A DNA stretch of 64,000 nucleotides from Dactylonectria macrodidyma (GCA_020744425.1 JAGMUV010000009.1:1674001-1738000), one strand, 5' to 3'; shown: positions 1-11,704, counted from the first letter of the stretch. Numbers and translations are program-made. Notes: generated by a model not told the origin, from the letters alone.

Positions 1-927
1 CGCTGGTGAGAAGGCTAGTCCATCCATGGGTGGTCCACCGGGGAAGAGGGCGGCTTCGATATTGAGATTCATAAGCTCGTCGTTCTGGGGTACGCTAACC
101 GGAGAACCGGAGTTGTCCTTGAGGGTCGAGGCGGGTGACGTAAAGAAGGCAAAGCGAGAACTTCCAGCAGGTGAACCCATCTTAGGCGTTGAGGAAGCGC
201 TACGCGTCCTTGAGGGACTCGCCGTAACGGATGAAGTTGACTGGGTGTCAGAAGCCGGCGTGCTTCCTCGTGAGAACCACCTCGTGAGGGGACTGCTTTC
301 TGGGACTGGTGATGAAGTGAACGTCGTGGTCGTTTCGGATATCCTCGGACTGCGCGTCCTCTTATCGCCAGTATAAGCCATGTCGACAGAACCAAAACAG
401 TCCTCACTAAGTCGGGGGCCTGAGGTGGGGGTGGTCAGGTAGTGGTCGAGGCCTTGAAGGTTTTGGAGATTTTGGAGGTCGTCGGAGTACGAGATGGAGT
501 TGCGCAAGGGCGAACGGTGCTTTGGAGATCCGGCGTCTACATGGAAGTACGAATCGCGGCGTCGAGGAGAGATGGGAGGCGATTGAAGCACTTGAGGAGT
601 CGAAGGCAACGATGATGAGGCTGCCGAGGAAGTGAAGGCGGCACTAGAGCTGGTGGTGGCACTTGGACTCTGGCCAGAGAAGAGCATAAGTGTTTCCGTT
701 TCTGTCTGACGGAGCTGAGAGTCGACAGGACGCGAGGAAGCAGGTCCAGGGGCAGCGGAGCCGGTTGCAGATAGATTGATGGGAGCAGAAGATGCAGGGG
801 CAGGAGGACGAGGACGGCAATCGAGGCGTAGCTTGAGGTGATTCTGCCCCTGGCCAGGCGAGCCAGACAATCCAGGCAAGCCAGGAGACCGAGAGCCAGG
901 AGAGCCGGGCGATCTGGAGTCTAGCAT
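1..927 (-). CDS. N-terminal part of a Ser/Pro-rich protein, cut by the left edge
   Basis: An open frame on the minus strand starts at an ATG at 927 and stays open for 309 codons to base 1, so the 3' part of the gene lies outside the window. The first 25 residues are a Pro/Gly/Ser run with repeated SPG units. The next 250 residues are Ser/Thr/Pro-rich with many S/T-P sites and look disordered. A more ordered stretch beginning MNLNIEAALFPGG appears just before the edge. I do not recognise a domain in the visible part. Fungal proteins with this kind of low-complexity leader often continue into a coiled coil, but that is inference. The gene points away from the membrane-protein gene at 3495. The missing C-terminal half would be needed to name it. 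Confidence 0.7.
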   Translation of the reverse strand, partial: MLDSRSPGSPGSRSPGLPGLSGSPGQGQNHLKLRLDCRPRPPAPASSAPINLSATGSAAPGPASSRPVDSQLRQTETETLMLFSGQSPSATTSSSAAFTSSAASSSLPSTPQVLQSPPISPRRRDSYFHVDAGSPKHRSPLRNSISYSDDLQNLQNLQGLDHYLTTPTSGPRLSEDCFGSVDMAYTGDKRTRSPRISETTTTFTSSPVPESSPLTRWFSRGSTPASDTQSTSSVTASPSRTRSASSTPKMGSPAGSSRFAFFTSPASTLKDNSGSPVSVPQNDELMNLNIEAALFPGGPPMDGLAFSPA

Positions 928-1280
928 GATGTGCTAATGTTTCCAGGTGGAACCGTTCAAGGAGGAGACAGTTGGGGAGATCCAGACGGCGGAGATGAGA
1001 GACAGGGGTGGGCGTTCGGAAACGTGGATTGATTCGGCATGTAGGTAGGTACCTACGTATGTCCTGGTACGTACCTAGTCGGTTGTTGTCCCAGGTACGA
1101 AGTACACGTACGTACGGGTATGGGTATAGACCCGTGATCCGCGAGACTGCGAGGTTTCAGGGTATAGCGAGGCGAGGGCGAAGAATGAGGAGCTCGAGGG
1201 ATGTCGAGAGACGACGCAGCCGGAACAACGGGTTGGGTTGAAGGGAATCCAGCGAGTGTGTGTGTGTACTGCAGGTTGGG

Positions 1281-1318
1281 CCTAGCAGCAGCAGCAGCAG
1301 CAGCAAGCAGCAACAACA
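1281..1318. repeat. CAG trinucleotide microsatellite
   Basis: A run of CAG (CTG on the other strand) units degenerates into CAA/CAG. It lies about 350 bases upstream of the start codon of the leftmost gene and outside any supported reading frame. Confidence 0.75.
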
Positions 1319-3288
1319 CGCACTAGTACCCAAGTTACTCCGCACGCACAGATGATCGAATGCCCGCACACACACTGGAAGCAGAAGTTAGAGGTGTGAA
1401 GCAGAGGCTACTTCGTAGTAGTGCAGAGAAGCCGGGGCTAAAGGAAAGAAGCAGAGGCTAGAAGGAAGCCACGCGCGTGGCTAAGCCCGGTTTAGGGAGG
1501 GAACACGACCGGATTAGGATTTTGTCTGTGATGGAAGTTGTGGCTTGCGAGTGAGGACGAGACGAGGTGAGGTGAGTGATTGAGAGACTTTGTTGAACTC
1601 TTGACTGGTTCCTAATGATGGGGCATGGGCAGCACCAACCAGGCCTGCAGTGGTGGTGGTGAAAATGGGCAACGGGCCTTGCAAGTTCCATGCATCAATA
1701 CACAAAATAACACTCCGTATTCCCGGTCCCTGCTTGTTTATATGACATAAAGAGGGACTTAATCGCAGTAACATGGCTCCGTCCATCACAGCCAGAACGC
1801 ATGCATCCGTCCATACATCCATCCTAGCCACCACCCATCAGTCGATGAACCCCGCAAGCGGGGTGAAAATTAAATGGCACACCTCTTGTAGTAAGGATAC
1901 TTGGCTGACAATATTGCTGATCACCTTGACGGTTCGACACTAGCTAGTGTGCATGAGTAATTTTGTCATGCTTCTAAAGTGTGCCATTTTTTTTTTCACC
2001 CGCTCGCCCCGCCCTTAAAACATCCACGATCATGCCTTGAAACATGACGCAGAAACCAGTCACAGAGTGTCTGTCTCGCCATCCTAAGGTACTAATCATG
2101 TACTACCTACTCCGTAGTGGACTCACGCCGCTCTCGAGGGCAAGCAAAGCCCGCGAGGAATGCTTGCAATGGACGCCACACGCCACCTGATGATCAATCA
2201 TGTCGACGGCTTCAGAATTCGCATCGGCCTTGACCGAGGACTGCCCAGACGATGCCAATACTTGCCACCTCTGGAATGCGCGCTGGTACGAAGCTGAGTT
2301 CGTTCCAGTCGCGCCTTGCCGATGGAGTCTCTGCCTCTCATGACCTTTGCTCAGAGCAACCCTGACTCTTAAATGCCTGTCAACGGTCGCTCCTCGGGCA
2401 AGGATTATGCATGAAAGGTGAGGAATGCTGTCTATCGGTTGGACTATGTTAGCACCTAGTAATTAACTTGCAGTGACACTGCAGCCGTCTCATGGACCCT
2501 TATCAGCGTGCTGCAGCTTGGCGGGAGGATTAATCTAGCAGGTGGCACCCACAAGCCAGTGGGTTCTTCACATGGTCGTCATGATTCAGTGGTCAATTAG
2601 TGGCTGCTAGTAGATATGTGGGCTGTGACGAAGGAACTACAGGGGTCGTCCATCCACTGCCTAGGTAGTACTGCCCTTATGCCGACCTACCTACCTAGGC
2701 CGACTAGGCTGCTTTACCTCACCCAAACACGGTTCAGAAACTCGACACACGCACAGAGTTTCCTGACATGTAACGCAACGGACGTGACATTTCCATCATA
2801 AGAGGGTATAGGAAGTTTGTAATATTCAAACACCATCAAGACCTAGTACAGCATTTACCGTCGCACATTCGCCTTTCGGCATTTACTATTCTGATTAACC
2901 CCGCCTTAGGTACGAGCCCCCTTCGTTTGTCAATATGATTCCCATCGTCTACCTACATTTACAAGATGATTCAAGACTTACCAACAGCGAGTACCTAGCC
3001 ACTTATCAACGGGAATCTACCTACATAACTGCCTCCCTACCCAAGTAGGTGGTTGACTACCAGCTGTGCACCTGCGTAAACATGTGTACAGATCTTTCTA
3101 ACCTTCGTGATCGTGGCTTTCCCAGCATGGTAACATCCTGCCTTCCATCTCACAAACTCAATTCAACTCGACTCAACTCAGCTGCCTGAGAGACGCCTAT
3201 GCAAACTCCCTTGGGGACAACCTGTGATAGACAGCAGTTGCCCACTCGGCGTGAGTATCGCCATTGTGACCTTCTTGATTAACCTAAA

Positions 3289-3320
3289 TACCTACCTAGG
3301 TATCTGGGTAGGTACCTAGA
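3289..3320. repeat. TACCTAGGTA palindrome cluster
   Basis: Two palindromic units of TACCTAGGTA type (one perfect, one TAGGTACCTA) lie about 15 bases apart. They are the densest example of a motif that recurs between genes in the window: near 1041-1080, 2690-2700, 7785-7798, 17607-17622, 57324-57334 and 59449-59475. None falls inside a coding exon that I assembled. Confidence 0.7.
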
Positions 3321-3494
3321 TAATTTGCTCCAAACCTCCCATCTGCTTCCCCTCTTAGTCTCTTTGCAGCTTCCCTAAACCCCTTGAAGTGATGGTATCC
3401 AAGGAAAGACCCTCATAGATTCACCATCTCTCTAGAAACCCAGCCATGTCCTTCGTTTCCCATTCTCTGATCCGATTCCCATCTTTCACCCGCA

Positions 3495-4352
3495 ATGCAA
3501 TCACAAGCCCGCATCGCAGTTACAATTATCGTGTCCGGTATTATCCTCTCCATTTGCATCTTCATCGTCGTGCTGCTCCTCGCTCTATTCTATTACAAGA
3601 CGATCCAACTTTACGACGCGGCCCCTCCGCCACTCATCATGCCTTTTCTCACAAAGCTTTCATCAAAGCTTCCATTTGGTCGATCTTGCGGCCCTACCAC
3701 GATCAACCTCGCATTCGCCCTCTTCATCCTGAGTAACATAGTCGTCACCAACCTTTCGGGTTTTGTGGCATCCAAGCTCTCACGCTGTGAAGACGCAGAC
3801 TCTCAGACCAAAGATGGAAAATGCAACAAACACATTTGGATCCCGTACGGCATGTTCGCGGTCACCTCTGCCATCATTTGGGTTTTTTGCTTCTGCACCT
3901 ACATACTCTCCTCGGCAAACCCAAAGGGGTCCAGGTATTCTCTGGTCAAGCACGCCTTTGGTATCATGGTCATTAGCATCATCATTTTGTCGGCTCCCTT
4001 CATCGCCGGATGGAAATCTGACGGTGCTTTTTGGGAACACGCCCAACCCGGAACCTCGAAATTTATATACGCTACGCTTGCCTTCGGCCATTGCAATATG
4101 TCAGTCATCCATTTCCTTTCCGGCAAATAACTTGAATCACTAATGTTCCTCAGGGCGTGGGCCTTTGTGATTCTCCTGCTGACGATGATCCTAGACTTGA
4201 CTCCGCGGCCTGCTCCAGAGCCTATTCCGGAGGAGATTGACCTACAACCGATTATTCGTCGGGCAAGTGCAGAGGAGAATGACCTGCAACCGGTTGTTCG
4301 GCCCGCAAGTGTTGAATCCGCACATGTCGGGGATGTCAGCATGGCCGCATGA
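3495..4352 (+). CDS. Five-helix integral membrane protein, two exons
   Basis: Exons 3495-4099 and 4154-4352 join in phase to give 267 residues. The 54-base intron has donor GTCAGT and a CACTAAT branch site near the acceptor CAG. Without splicing the frame ends at 4130, cutting the fifth helix, so I prefer the spliced form. Hydrophobic segments lie at about residues 8-33, 68-92, 115-138, 150-172 and 192-217. Two cysteines (98 and 110) sit in the charged loop after helix 2. The C-terminal tail is hydrophilic and contains two adjacent 14-residue repeats (DLQP-I/V-I/V-R core, residues 229-256). I recognise no family; a small MARVEL-like or fungal orphan membrane protein is possible. The first in-frame ATG after the CT-rich leader was chosen as start. 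Confidence 0.75.
4233..4316 (+). repeat. 42-base tandem duplication inside a coding exon
   Basis: Bases 4233-4274 and 4275-4316 are two in-frame imperfect copies. They encode 14-residue units that share the DLQP core, an arginine and a final A-S-x-E. The copies differ mostly by conservative changes (I to V), which suggests an older duplication. Confidence 0.75.
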
Positions 4353-4850
4353 TCTCGCACAGCCCATGTGAGGTAGAAGAATGGTTTGGTGCTTTCTATT
4401 GTTTACAAAGGTGACGGAGGAGTTTCTGACTTATTTAGAATAGTAGAGTGACTTGGGTGGTATGTCGAGATGGAGGGAAAAGAGAGGCTTCAAGGGCATT
4501 AGTCCATTCAATGCTGTCTAATCAGCACTCATTATGTGATAGACGGTTATAACAAAGCACAATTCGATGCTAGTGGCAGTTCTCCGATTCAGGTAAAGGT
4601 TCAACAGTTTCTTGTCTTACTGACTCGATGGCCAGTCCCGATCCAACTGCGTGTTCGTCTCCAGAACTCCTGTAAATGCAACCACTTAAGACATACGCCT
4701 TCTCGAGGAGGGCGAAAGCAGAAATCCCCCAACACCCGCTCTACCGTTCCTTTTCAAACACTCTGCATACACCGATGCTAACCAATGGCTCCACGTCTGT
4801 GTCCGGCAACCAGCTTCCATACCTTGAGCCGTGGTGGTATATCTGACACC
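4353..4850. other. Short intergenic region between convergent genes
   Basis: This region holds the 3' flanks of the membrane-protein gene and of the minus-strand gene ending at 4851. I see no further gene. Confidence 0.6.
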
Positions 4851-6528
4851 TTATCGTAAGTCGACTGAAGGGAAATACCGCGGCCCCGCAAAACCCCGAG
4901 CTATAATGGATTGGATGTCGATATTGCTCGTCGGGTCATGATGGGAGCTCCACATCTTGAGAAGGATGAAGCGGCCTGACACGGGGGGGTCGAAGCGAAT
5001 AGTGCACTTGCTCTTCTTCTTCTCAATGTGGAAGCGAGCATACGGCGTAAGCAGCTCGCCACCAACGGCGCGGACGGCGTCCTGCGTGGCCGAGGCGTGG
5101 GCCTCCCAAGCCTCGGAAAGTGATAGGGTGGAGCGATCATGATCGCGATCGCGCTCACGGTCTCGTTCTTGGAAGTGACGTACGTTGGCGGCGCTGCCAG
5201 GGTTTGAGGAGGTGGTGTTGTTATAAAGGCGCCAGTGAGATGGGTGGTGGGGGTCGTCAAGATACTCAGAGCCAAAAGGGTTGCCAGCTGTGTCTTCCGA
5301 GTCTGAGTCGGCTGTCTCAAAGGGCAGTGAGCCGATGTGATTTGGGGCACGACGGAAGAATCGAAGGCCGTCTTCCTCATCCTCTTCCTCCTCTTCGCTA
5401 CACTCGATAGTGACGCGGAACTCGGGTAGCGGGCTCGAGAATTCCCGGGGCATCTGGGGCATCCGAGATTGGTCGTCGTTACAAGCGCCGTGGTAGGAAA
5501 AGGCCGTGGAACGGGAGCGCATGGTCGTGCTGCCGTCCTCGTGGTGCCGGATGGAGAGAATATCGCCGGGCTGGGGACGGGACTCGCTGCTAGGCTTCGG
5601 GGTGTACTGGATCTGATATTGAGCCGTCCGGCTGAGGATGTCATCCTGGTTCATCGTCACAAAAACCATTCCCTCTCGCACGCTATTAGTCTCCGTTAGC
5701 GGGGACTCTCTACATGGGGGTCTCTCAAGGGACGAGGCCGAAGACTCACGGGTGCGAATAATTCATAGATGCTGGTGCTTTAATGACCAGCTCCTGCAAG
5801 GTGAAGACTGTCGCTCCCTGGTGTCGCAGAACTATATTGCAGCGGTTGCCCTTTGTGCAGTATACCGAATTATCATCTCGGAGGACGTTCTCGGCGGCAT
5901 AAGAAGACTCGTTGGAGAACATGCCTCCGTCGCAGCTTACAATCTCCATTTGAAGTTGGCCAGGTTCAACCTGACCGTACCTTCCATAACGGAATCCCTT
6001 GAAGCTGGGTACCAGACGATCCGAATCCAGCTTCCGGCGTTTGTGTCGTCGATTGGAGTCGGAGAGATCTTGAGGGCGAAGAGGCGGAGAGAAATTGGGG
6101 ATTTGGATTGGGTATTCGGGGGCCAGTTGGTTTTGTAGATCAACCAAAAGTCGAATACGGGAATTAGCCTCATCGATAGAGCGATCTAGGTCTTCGAAAT
6201 TGGAGGAACGGTTGTTCTCGGCGGCGGCGGTCCGCATGCGGTCGGCGCGGCGAGACATCGTGGGCCACCCCTCATCCGATGGACGGAAGAAGTCCTCGAA
6301 GCTTGGGTCTGTGTTCTCGAGATTGCGGATACGCTCGGCGCGGCGGGATGCGGCAGACCAATGCCGGGACTGAGGGCGACTGGACGAAGTCGGTAATGTG
6401 CTGTCTCGATCGCGCTGGACAGCGAGTGCTCGAAGGGAGGGAAGCCTGGGGACAGGCAGCGGCGGGAAGTCTTCAACAGGCTCTCTGGAGTGGCGACGGT
6501 GGGAGTTAGACCCGGACCTAGAAGACAT
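4851..6528 (-). CDS. Conserved fungal protein of unknown function, two exons
   Basis: Exon 1 runs 6528-5750 and exon 2 runs 5682-4851. The 67-base intron (GTGAGT...TAATAG, with a GCTAAC branch site) keeps the phase and gives 536 residues. The start at 6528 was chosen because sequence further upstream is low-complexity. The N-terminal 200 residues are Arg/Ser-rich with several RRAxR-type basic helices and a DFEDFF-like acidic patch. A compact middle region (about 210-330) contains NVLRDDNSVYC, CNIVLRHQ and FTLQELVIKAP, then after the intron EGMVFV. This beta-rich pattern, with an acidic run before FFRRAP, recalls galactose-binding-like (discoidin/APC10) folds, but that is inference. The C-terminus has a conserved-looking FHIEKKKSKCTIRFDPP block. 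No catalytic motif is visible. Confidence 0.8.
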
Positions 6529-7401
6529 GATGGCCAGCGGATGCGAGTCGGATGCTAAGATGGAGTGGACGACGTGGTCGCAAAGACGGCACGTTGGTGA
6601 TTGGAGAGCTGGTGGTGAGCGAGGTGGTGGGTGATGTGGTGGGCGAGCCGGCGGGTGAGTATGGCGTGCGAGCGGTCGGTGATGGCCGTAATGTCTAGAT
6701 AACGGTTCCAGAAACGTGAGGTGACGATACCTTGCACTCAACAGACAGCTGGAGGGTGCTCAAGCGGGAGTTCTGTCGCGCAAGTTACCATTTGCTGGAG
6801 GCGGCTGGAAGTGTCAGGTTTCGAGTCGCAGCCAGGTGTCGGGATTGTGGCGGCGAGATCGGGCAAGGTTTGAATGCAGGGAGGCTGCGTGCAGATACAA
6901 CGCAAATGGCTCGAATGTTGAGGGATGTGTGAGCTGCTGTGAGCCACGGCTTAGCCCTGTCTTGTCGCAAAGCACTCGGCTGGCTACCGTTGATACGTGT
7001 ACGTGGTGATTGTGTCTGTGCCTATGCGCCTCCCCAGAGCCAAACGGTCAAGAGAGGTCAAAAAAGATCACGAGCGAGGCTGCCGAGGCGGGGGCAGCAA
7101 CATATCGACGACAGCGTTTTGGGGCCTGGGGCTGGCTTTAGGCGGCGGCAAGGGGGCGGGCGGGCTCACCGTCCAGAGAGCGTTTAGCGACACCAACGAC
7201 AGGCGCAAGGCCCAAGTCAAGCCAAGAGGCGGAGAGGGCGGCAAAAAGGACCGGCCGTCGGTTGTGATTGGGGATGTCTCTGGCGTACTGGAGGGTGGGC
7301 AGGCTGGTGGTGAAAATGGCTCGAGCCGGCAGAATGCGGGTTGGGAGGGACGACGATGGTAGCGATAGATGGCGGAACGGGACGCGGGGTAGATATTGCT
7401 G

Positions 7402-7403
<2 letters not shown>

Positions 7404-7435
<32 letters not shown>
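7404..7435 (+). repeat. Poly-G tract of 32 bases
   Basis: An uninterrupted run of G on the plus strand, the longest of four in the window (others at 39503, 46676 and 49624). It lies in the shared upstream region of two divergent genes. Confidence 0.9.
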
Positions 7436-7437
<2 letters not shown>

Positions 7438-8472
7438 CAAAGAGTTTGTGGGAACGGCAGTAGAAAGCTGCAGATGGTAGATGTGGACAAAAGAGGCAGA
7501 TGTGGAGGATGAAGGTGTGGACGGGGTCAAATGGTTCGTGCTGATACGTATCGTTGAATCTCCGTAACTCTGTAACTATAGACACTGGATGACAGAGTTA
7601 TGCGGTAACTAACACTGTATTCCTTCGAAGCAATTAGGTGATCAGACCCTGGAAAGAAGCAAAACCAAAAAAAAGCACCTCCCAACAAGATGCCTCATGT
7701 TAGAAGTTGAAAGTTCGGCAGCCAGCCAGCCGTGAATTAGGATGGGATGGACCATCAAAAGCTGCACTGTGCGCGCCTGCCCGTGTAGGTAGGTAGATGA
7801 GGAGGTGTCAGTGTCACATGTACACCCGACCTTTCTTGTCTGGACCCAACCAACTGTTTGTTTCGGATGCATCCCGAATGGAAGATGCCGTTCCGCTCCC
7901 TTTTTTTTTTTCCTTTTCTGTTGCCATGTATCATATGTACTGTAACTTAGGTATGGCACTCTCGTTTCCCATTTATGGAGCCGACCAATTGTCTTGGAGC
8001 AAAGCAAGGGAGTCCATCGCGTTGCATCATCCTTACCTATGGTACGGAGGATGGCGGGGCGAGTTGTTCAGCTTGGGGGGCGTTGGCTGACACGCTTCGG
8101 GCATTTTCAGCGGCAATCGTTGTCCACACACAGTGTCTTTTTAGCAACATTGTCCACGCGAGGCTACGGTCCAGACACCATGGCTTTATTTCATTCTGTG
8201 TTGCAACACCGTTCCAATGTCAAAACGCCCATCTGTCTGATTCCTTGGGTCTGTCTGTCCCACGTCCGTCGGGAGGTCATTGATACACAGTAACCATACC
8301 ACTCCCAGCTGAACACGCGCATTTCCAGGTACCATTTTATCTCTCCCGGGCGGTAGCGCTTGTTACTCGCACTAATGATTTAGTGCTAACTCCGGTCGGT
8401 GTAGCACTGTAGGTACCCCCAGGCACCTCCCTCCGGCCCGCACCCCAACCAAATTTCACCGACCCCCGACCA

Positions 8473-8748
8473 ATGGCCAAGGCCGCCTACCGAAAGGTAC
8501 GTACCCACCATCCCCGGCTCTCACTGCACCTCGGATTCGATGCCATATATCAAATCACAGCAAAAAGCCCATCCAGAACCAACAGGAAGCAAACAGCCTG
8601 CCGTCCCTTCAGCGACATCCTCAGTAATCACGCGGGTCCAACTCCCGATCCATGAGTCTTTCGACATTCCCCCCGCCGTTCTTTCTCAGCCGGCTGGGCC
8701 TTCTTCTTCGTCTGCCTGCTCAAGCGCAACAACGGCTCATCTGAATAA
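8473..8748 (+). CDS. Possible small single-helix membrane protein (weak)
   Basis: An ATG at 8473 is followed by a short open stretch (AKAAYRK) that meets a consensus GTACGT donor. A second block, 8561-8623, ends at GTAATC. After a strong pyrimidine tract and CTCAG at 8689, an open stretch encodes GWAFFFVCLLKRNNGSSE and stops at 8748. Joining 8473-8500, 8561-8623 and 8690-8748 gives 49 residues with one C-terminal membrane helix. This needs a weaker GTACCC donor at 8501; using GTACGT at 8497 changes the frame and loses the helix. CT-rich 5' leaders can mimic hydrophobic segments, so this may simply be AOS1 5'-UTR with introns. Confidence 0.2.
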
Positions 8749-8926
8749 CAACACTCACCCGCTCTCCCCATTCACAACGACGAGGCAGCCTCGCCCTCAG
8801 CCTCGCGCCATCTCCGAACCGCCCTCGTATCACTTATCGCATCTCATCTACCTTCACCACCTCTCTTATCCCGTTTCCACTTGTCTCATCTCGTTCCATC
8901 TCGTCTCATAGCAGCCGCCGCGTCAC

Positions 8927-10736
8927 ATGGACTCTTCAGGTCAAGACCAGGCTCAGCAGCAGCCTCCCACCCAAGCCCAGCAGCTTCACAATGAGCAGCC
9001 TCAACCGCAGCTCTATGATGACACTCACACTACTGCCGTCGCCGCCGCCGCTCCTGCCAGTGCGATGCCCGCTCTGATTCCCATTGCCAACGGAAACGGA
9101 AACGGCCTCGCTCCATTCGCCGACAACCTCGTCAACCAGGTCAACCCCGAGGCCATGGCTGGCATCCTGCCTCTCCTGCAGGATCCTTCCATGGCCGTCC
9201 CAGCTGGTTTCCCTATGGCTGACCCCGCGACGGCTTTGTTGATGCAACAGAGCATGGCGGTGGGCAATGGCCATGCTGTGCCTGTATCCCAGTCCAAGGC
9301 CATCAGCGCTGGTAAGCAAATCTCTCCATTTCACAGCTTGCGTGACCACCGCCAGCTAAACATCCCTCACAGACGAAATCGCTCTCTATGATCGTCAAAT
9401 CCGCCTCTGGGGCATGGCCGCGCAAGCCAAGATCCAAGGCGCCAACATCCTGCTCATCACCATCAAGGCGCTCGCAAATGAGATCGCGAAGAACCTAGTC
9501 CTCGCTGGCGTCGGCTCGCTCACCCTCCTTGACAGCGCAACTGTCACCGAGGCTGATCTGGGCGCCCAGTTCTTCGTTCCTGAACACCAGGGCTTCGTCG
9601 GCCAAAACCGTGCCCAGGCCGCCAGTGCCGCCATTCAGAGGCTCAATCCTCGCGTGCGAGTTCACGTCGACGCTGATGGCGTCAAGTCTAAGGTCCCTAG
9701 CTACTTTGCCGCCTTTGACATCGTCATCGCCACAGACCTCGACCCTGACGCCTTCAACCTAATCAACACGGCCACGCGCCTCCATGGCAAGTCTTTCTAC
9801 GCCGCAGGTTCCCATGGTCTCTACGGTTTCATCTTCAGCGACCTAATTGAGCATGACTACGTCATCCAGCGCGACGTTGGTAACGTTCCCACCGTTCCTG
9901 GTCAAGAGACACGCACCCGCTCCATCGTGGATGTCAAGACGCGCAAGGAAGGCCCCAAGACAGTGGAATCGGTCACCAAGCGCGAGCTCTACTCAACCTG
10001 GTACCTCGCCAGCGACGTCGCCGTCCTTCCCAGTGACTACACCAAGTCGCGCCGCCGCCTCAAGAGCGTCACTCCAGCCCTTTCGTGCTTGCGCGCCCTC
10101 TGGGAGTTCATGCAGCTCCAAGGCGGACGCTCACCCAGCACCCGCGACGACCTCAAGATGTTTACGCAGATGGCCACCCAAAAGCACAAGGCTCTCAGTC
10201 TCCCCAGCGAGACGCTTAAACCTGAGTTCCTGCGCAGCTTCCTCCAGAACCTCGGCAGCGAGCTCGCCCCCGTCACCGCCATTCTCGGTGGCCAGCTCGC
10301 CCAAGATGTCATCAACGTCCTCGGTCAAACCCAGCAGCCTATCCAGAACATGGTTGTTTTTGACGGCAACTCCATGGAGGGCCTCATGTACCCGCTCCAT
10401 CCAGAGGGCTCTCTCGGCGCCAGTATGTTCTCCCTGACTGACCCCGCAGACTCATCCTTAGTGCCCAACGGCAGCGCCCCGGGCATGATGGCTCCATCCG
10501 TGGACGCCCTCCTTAGCATGGGTATCGACCCAACTGCTATGGGCGCTCTCCCACACCATCCCATCATGATCCCAGGTGGCCTGCCTCTCCCTGGTGGCTC
10601 TGTTGCATCCATTCCACGTGCCACCGACCCGTCATCGTTGAGCGCGCCTCCGCCCGTAACCCAGGCCTCCAAACAGCCGGCACCAACCACGACCGAGAAG
10701 CCCGCCACTGACGGTGCCACGAGCGCCAGAGACTAG
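8927..10736 (+). CDS. AOS1: SUMO-activating enzyme subunit Aos1, two exons
   Basis: Exons 8927-9311 and 9373-10736 (intron GTAAGC...ACAG, GCTAA branch) give 582 residues. Right after the intron comes the ThiF/E1 signature of Aos1: ALYDRQIRLWGM, then ANILLITIKALANEIAKN, AGVGSLTLLD and VTEADLGAQFF. Aos1 pairs with Uba2 to adenylate SUMO in the nucleus. As expected for this subunit, there is no E1 catalytic-cysteine domain. The C-terminal ILGGQLAQDVIN and VFDGNSMEG blocks also fit. Yeast and human Aos1 are near 350 residues. The extra length is a Gln/Pro/Ala-rich leader of about 128 residues, encoded mostly by exon 1, and a Pro/Ala/Thr-rich tail of about 120 residues. Both look disordered. The call is firm; the exact start is less certain because the leader is low-complexity. 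Confidence 0.93.
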
Positions 10737-11704
10737 ATTGTAAGTCAGGGTGCTTAAAGGTGGCGGCGGCGGCACGTTGCCATCTGGAATGAAGTAGGGG
10801 AAAAGTTGACATCACGTACGGGCGATATAGGCCGGGGTTTGGGATATGCATTGCATCATGCCGCACAATTTAGTTGAAAGCAGAAAGGCAGATGCCGGCA
10901 ATGAATAGATGATACCTTGTAAGATATTTGAATTGAAAAAGTACGGCATTAACTGTAAGGTATGGCAACAAGATTACGTGACGTTGATGGTTGTGGGTCA
11001 CCTGTGAACGCGATACACACGTGTAGATGACTTCATCGCCCAGCATGTGCAACATTGGATGCATATCAGTACTTCGTATCGATTCCTCTCTTCTACCGTC
11101 GCCCTCTAATTCACACCCACTCTCGTGTTCTCCTTCCACGAGCCAATTCCATACCCCTTTTCAGCGGGCGCAACCCAGAAAGCTTCGTTTTCCGTGGGTT
11201 TCGTCTGCAATGCCATTCCACGCCATACCAAAGTGAGAAGAAGAAGAAAAGCAAAAACTACTATTCCATAGAGCAGATCAAAGAGGAGAAGCGACCCAAA
11301 TAGGCCTGAAGATGCATGTTCGTCCGCCCCCTATGTGTGCCGCAAATGCTGTGTGATAACCCAAAAGGAAAACGTGGCGAAAAGAGACAAAAATTATTCG
11401 GGAAAGAAAGAAAAAAAGTCGCAGCCTATTGTACTCGGAAAACATTGATAGAAAGACGTGTATGCAGGTGACCAGTTCCCAAAGAAAAAAAGTATCGAGA
11501 AGAGAACTGGTCGTACGAGAAATGCTCGCCTAAAACGCCTTGGATGCGATGGGAAGACCATCTGTGCCGCCGTTCCTCGTACTGGTGGGAGCCGCCGATA
11601 ACAAGGGTATCGTGGCAGCGAATATAGATTGCCTAAAAAGCAGACTGGCTCTGACCGGTTGTTAACATAACGAAGCATGCACCCGTTCTTCTCGAAGTTG
11701 AGCC
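10737..11704. other. 3' flanks of convergent genes
   Basis: AT-richer sequence with short A-rich runs (about 11225-11300 and 11385-11420) lies between the stops of AOS1 and the RGG-protein gene. No supported gene. Confidence 0.6.

Larger units (their letters stand above)
928..3494. other. Intergenic region, divergent promoters
   Basis: No reading frame here has coding character; the longest are about 100 codons and overlap on both strands. The region holds a CAG/CTG microsatellite near 1281-1305, a 9-10 base T run near 1988, and several TACCTA/TAGGTA motifs (around 1041-1080, 2660-2706 and 3289-3320). The last group lies about 200 bases upstream of the membrane-protein start codon. Confidence 0.6.
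6529..8926. other. Divergent intergenic region with long poly-G tract
   Basis: This region separates the unknown gene (-) from AOS1 (+). It holds a 32-base G run at 7404-7435, a T run near 7899-7910 and TAGGTA motifs near 7785. The proline-rich frames around 7140-7585 on the minus strand are translations of the poly-G tract and are not genes. The last 450 bases may hold a small spliced gene, listed separately. Confidence 0.6.

Noticed and set aside
7138..7585. Proline-rich minus-strand frames near 7.4 kb
   Set aside because: The proline run is a translation of the 32-base G tract; no other coding feature is present.
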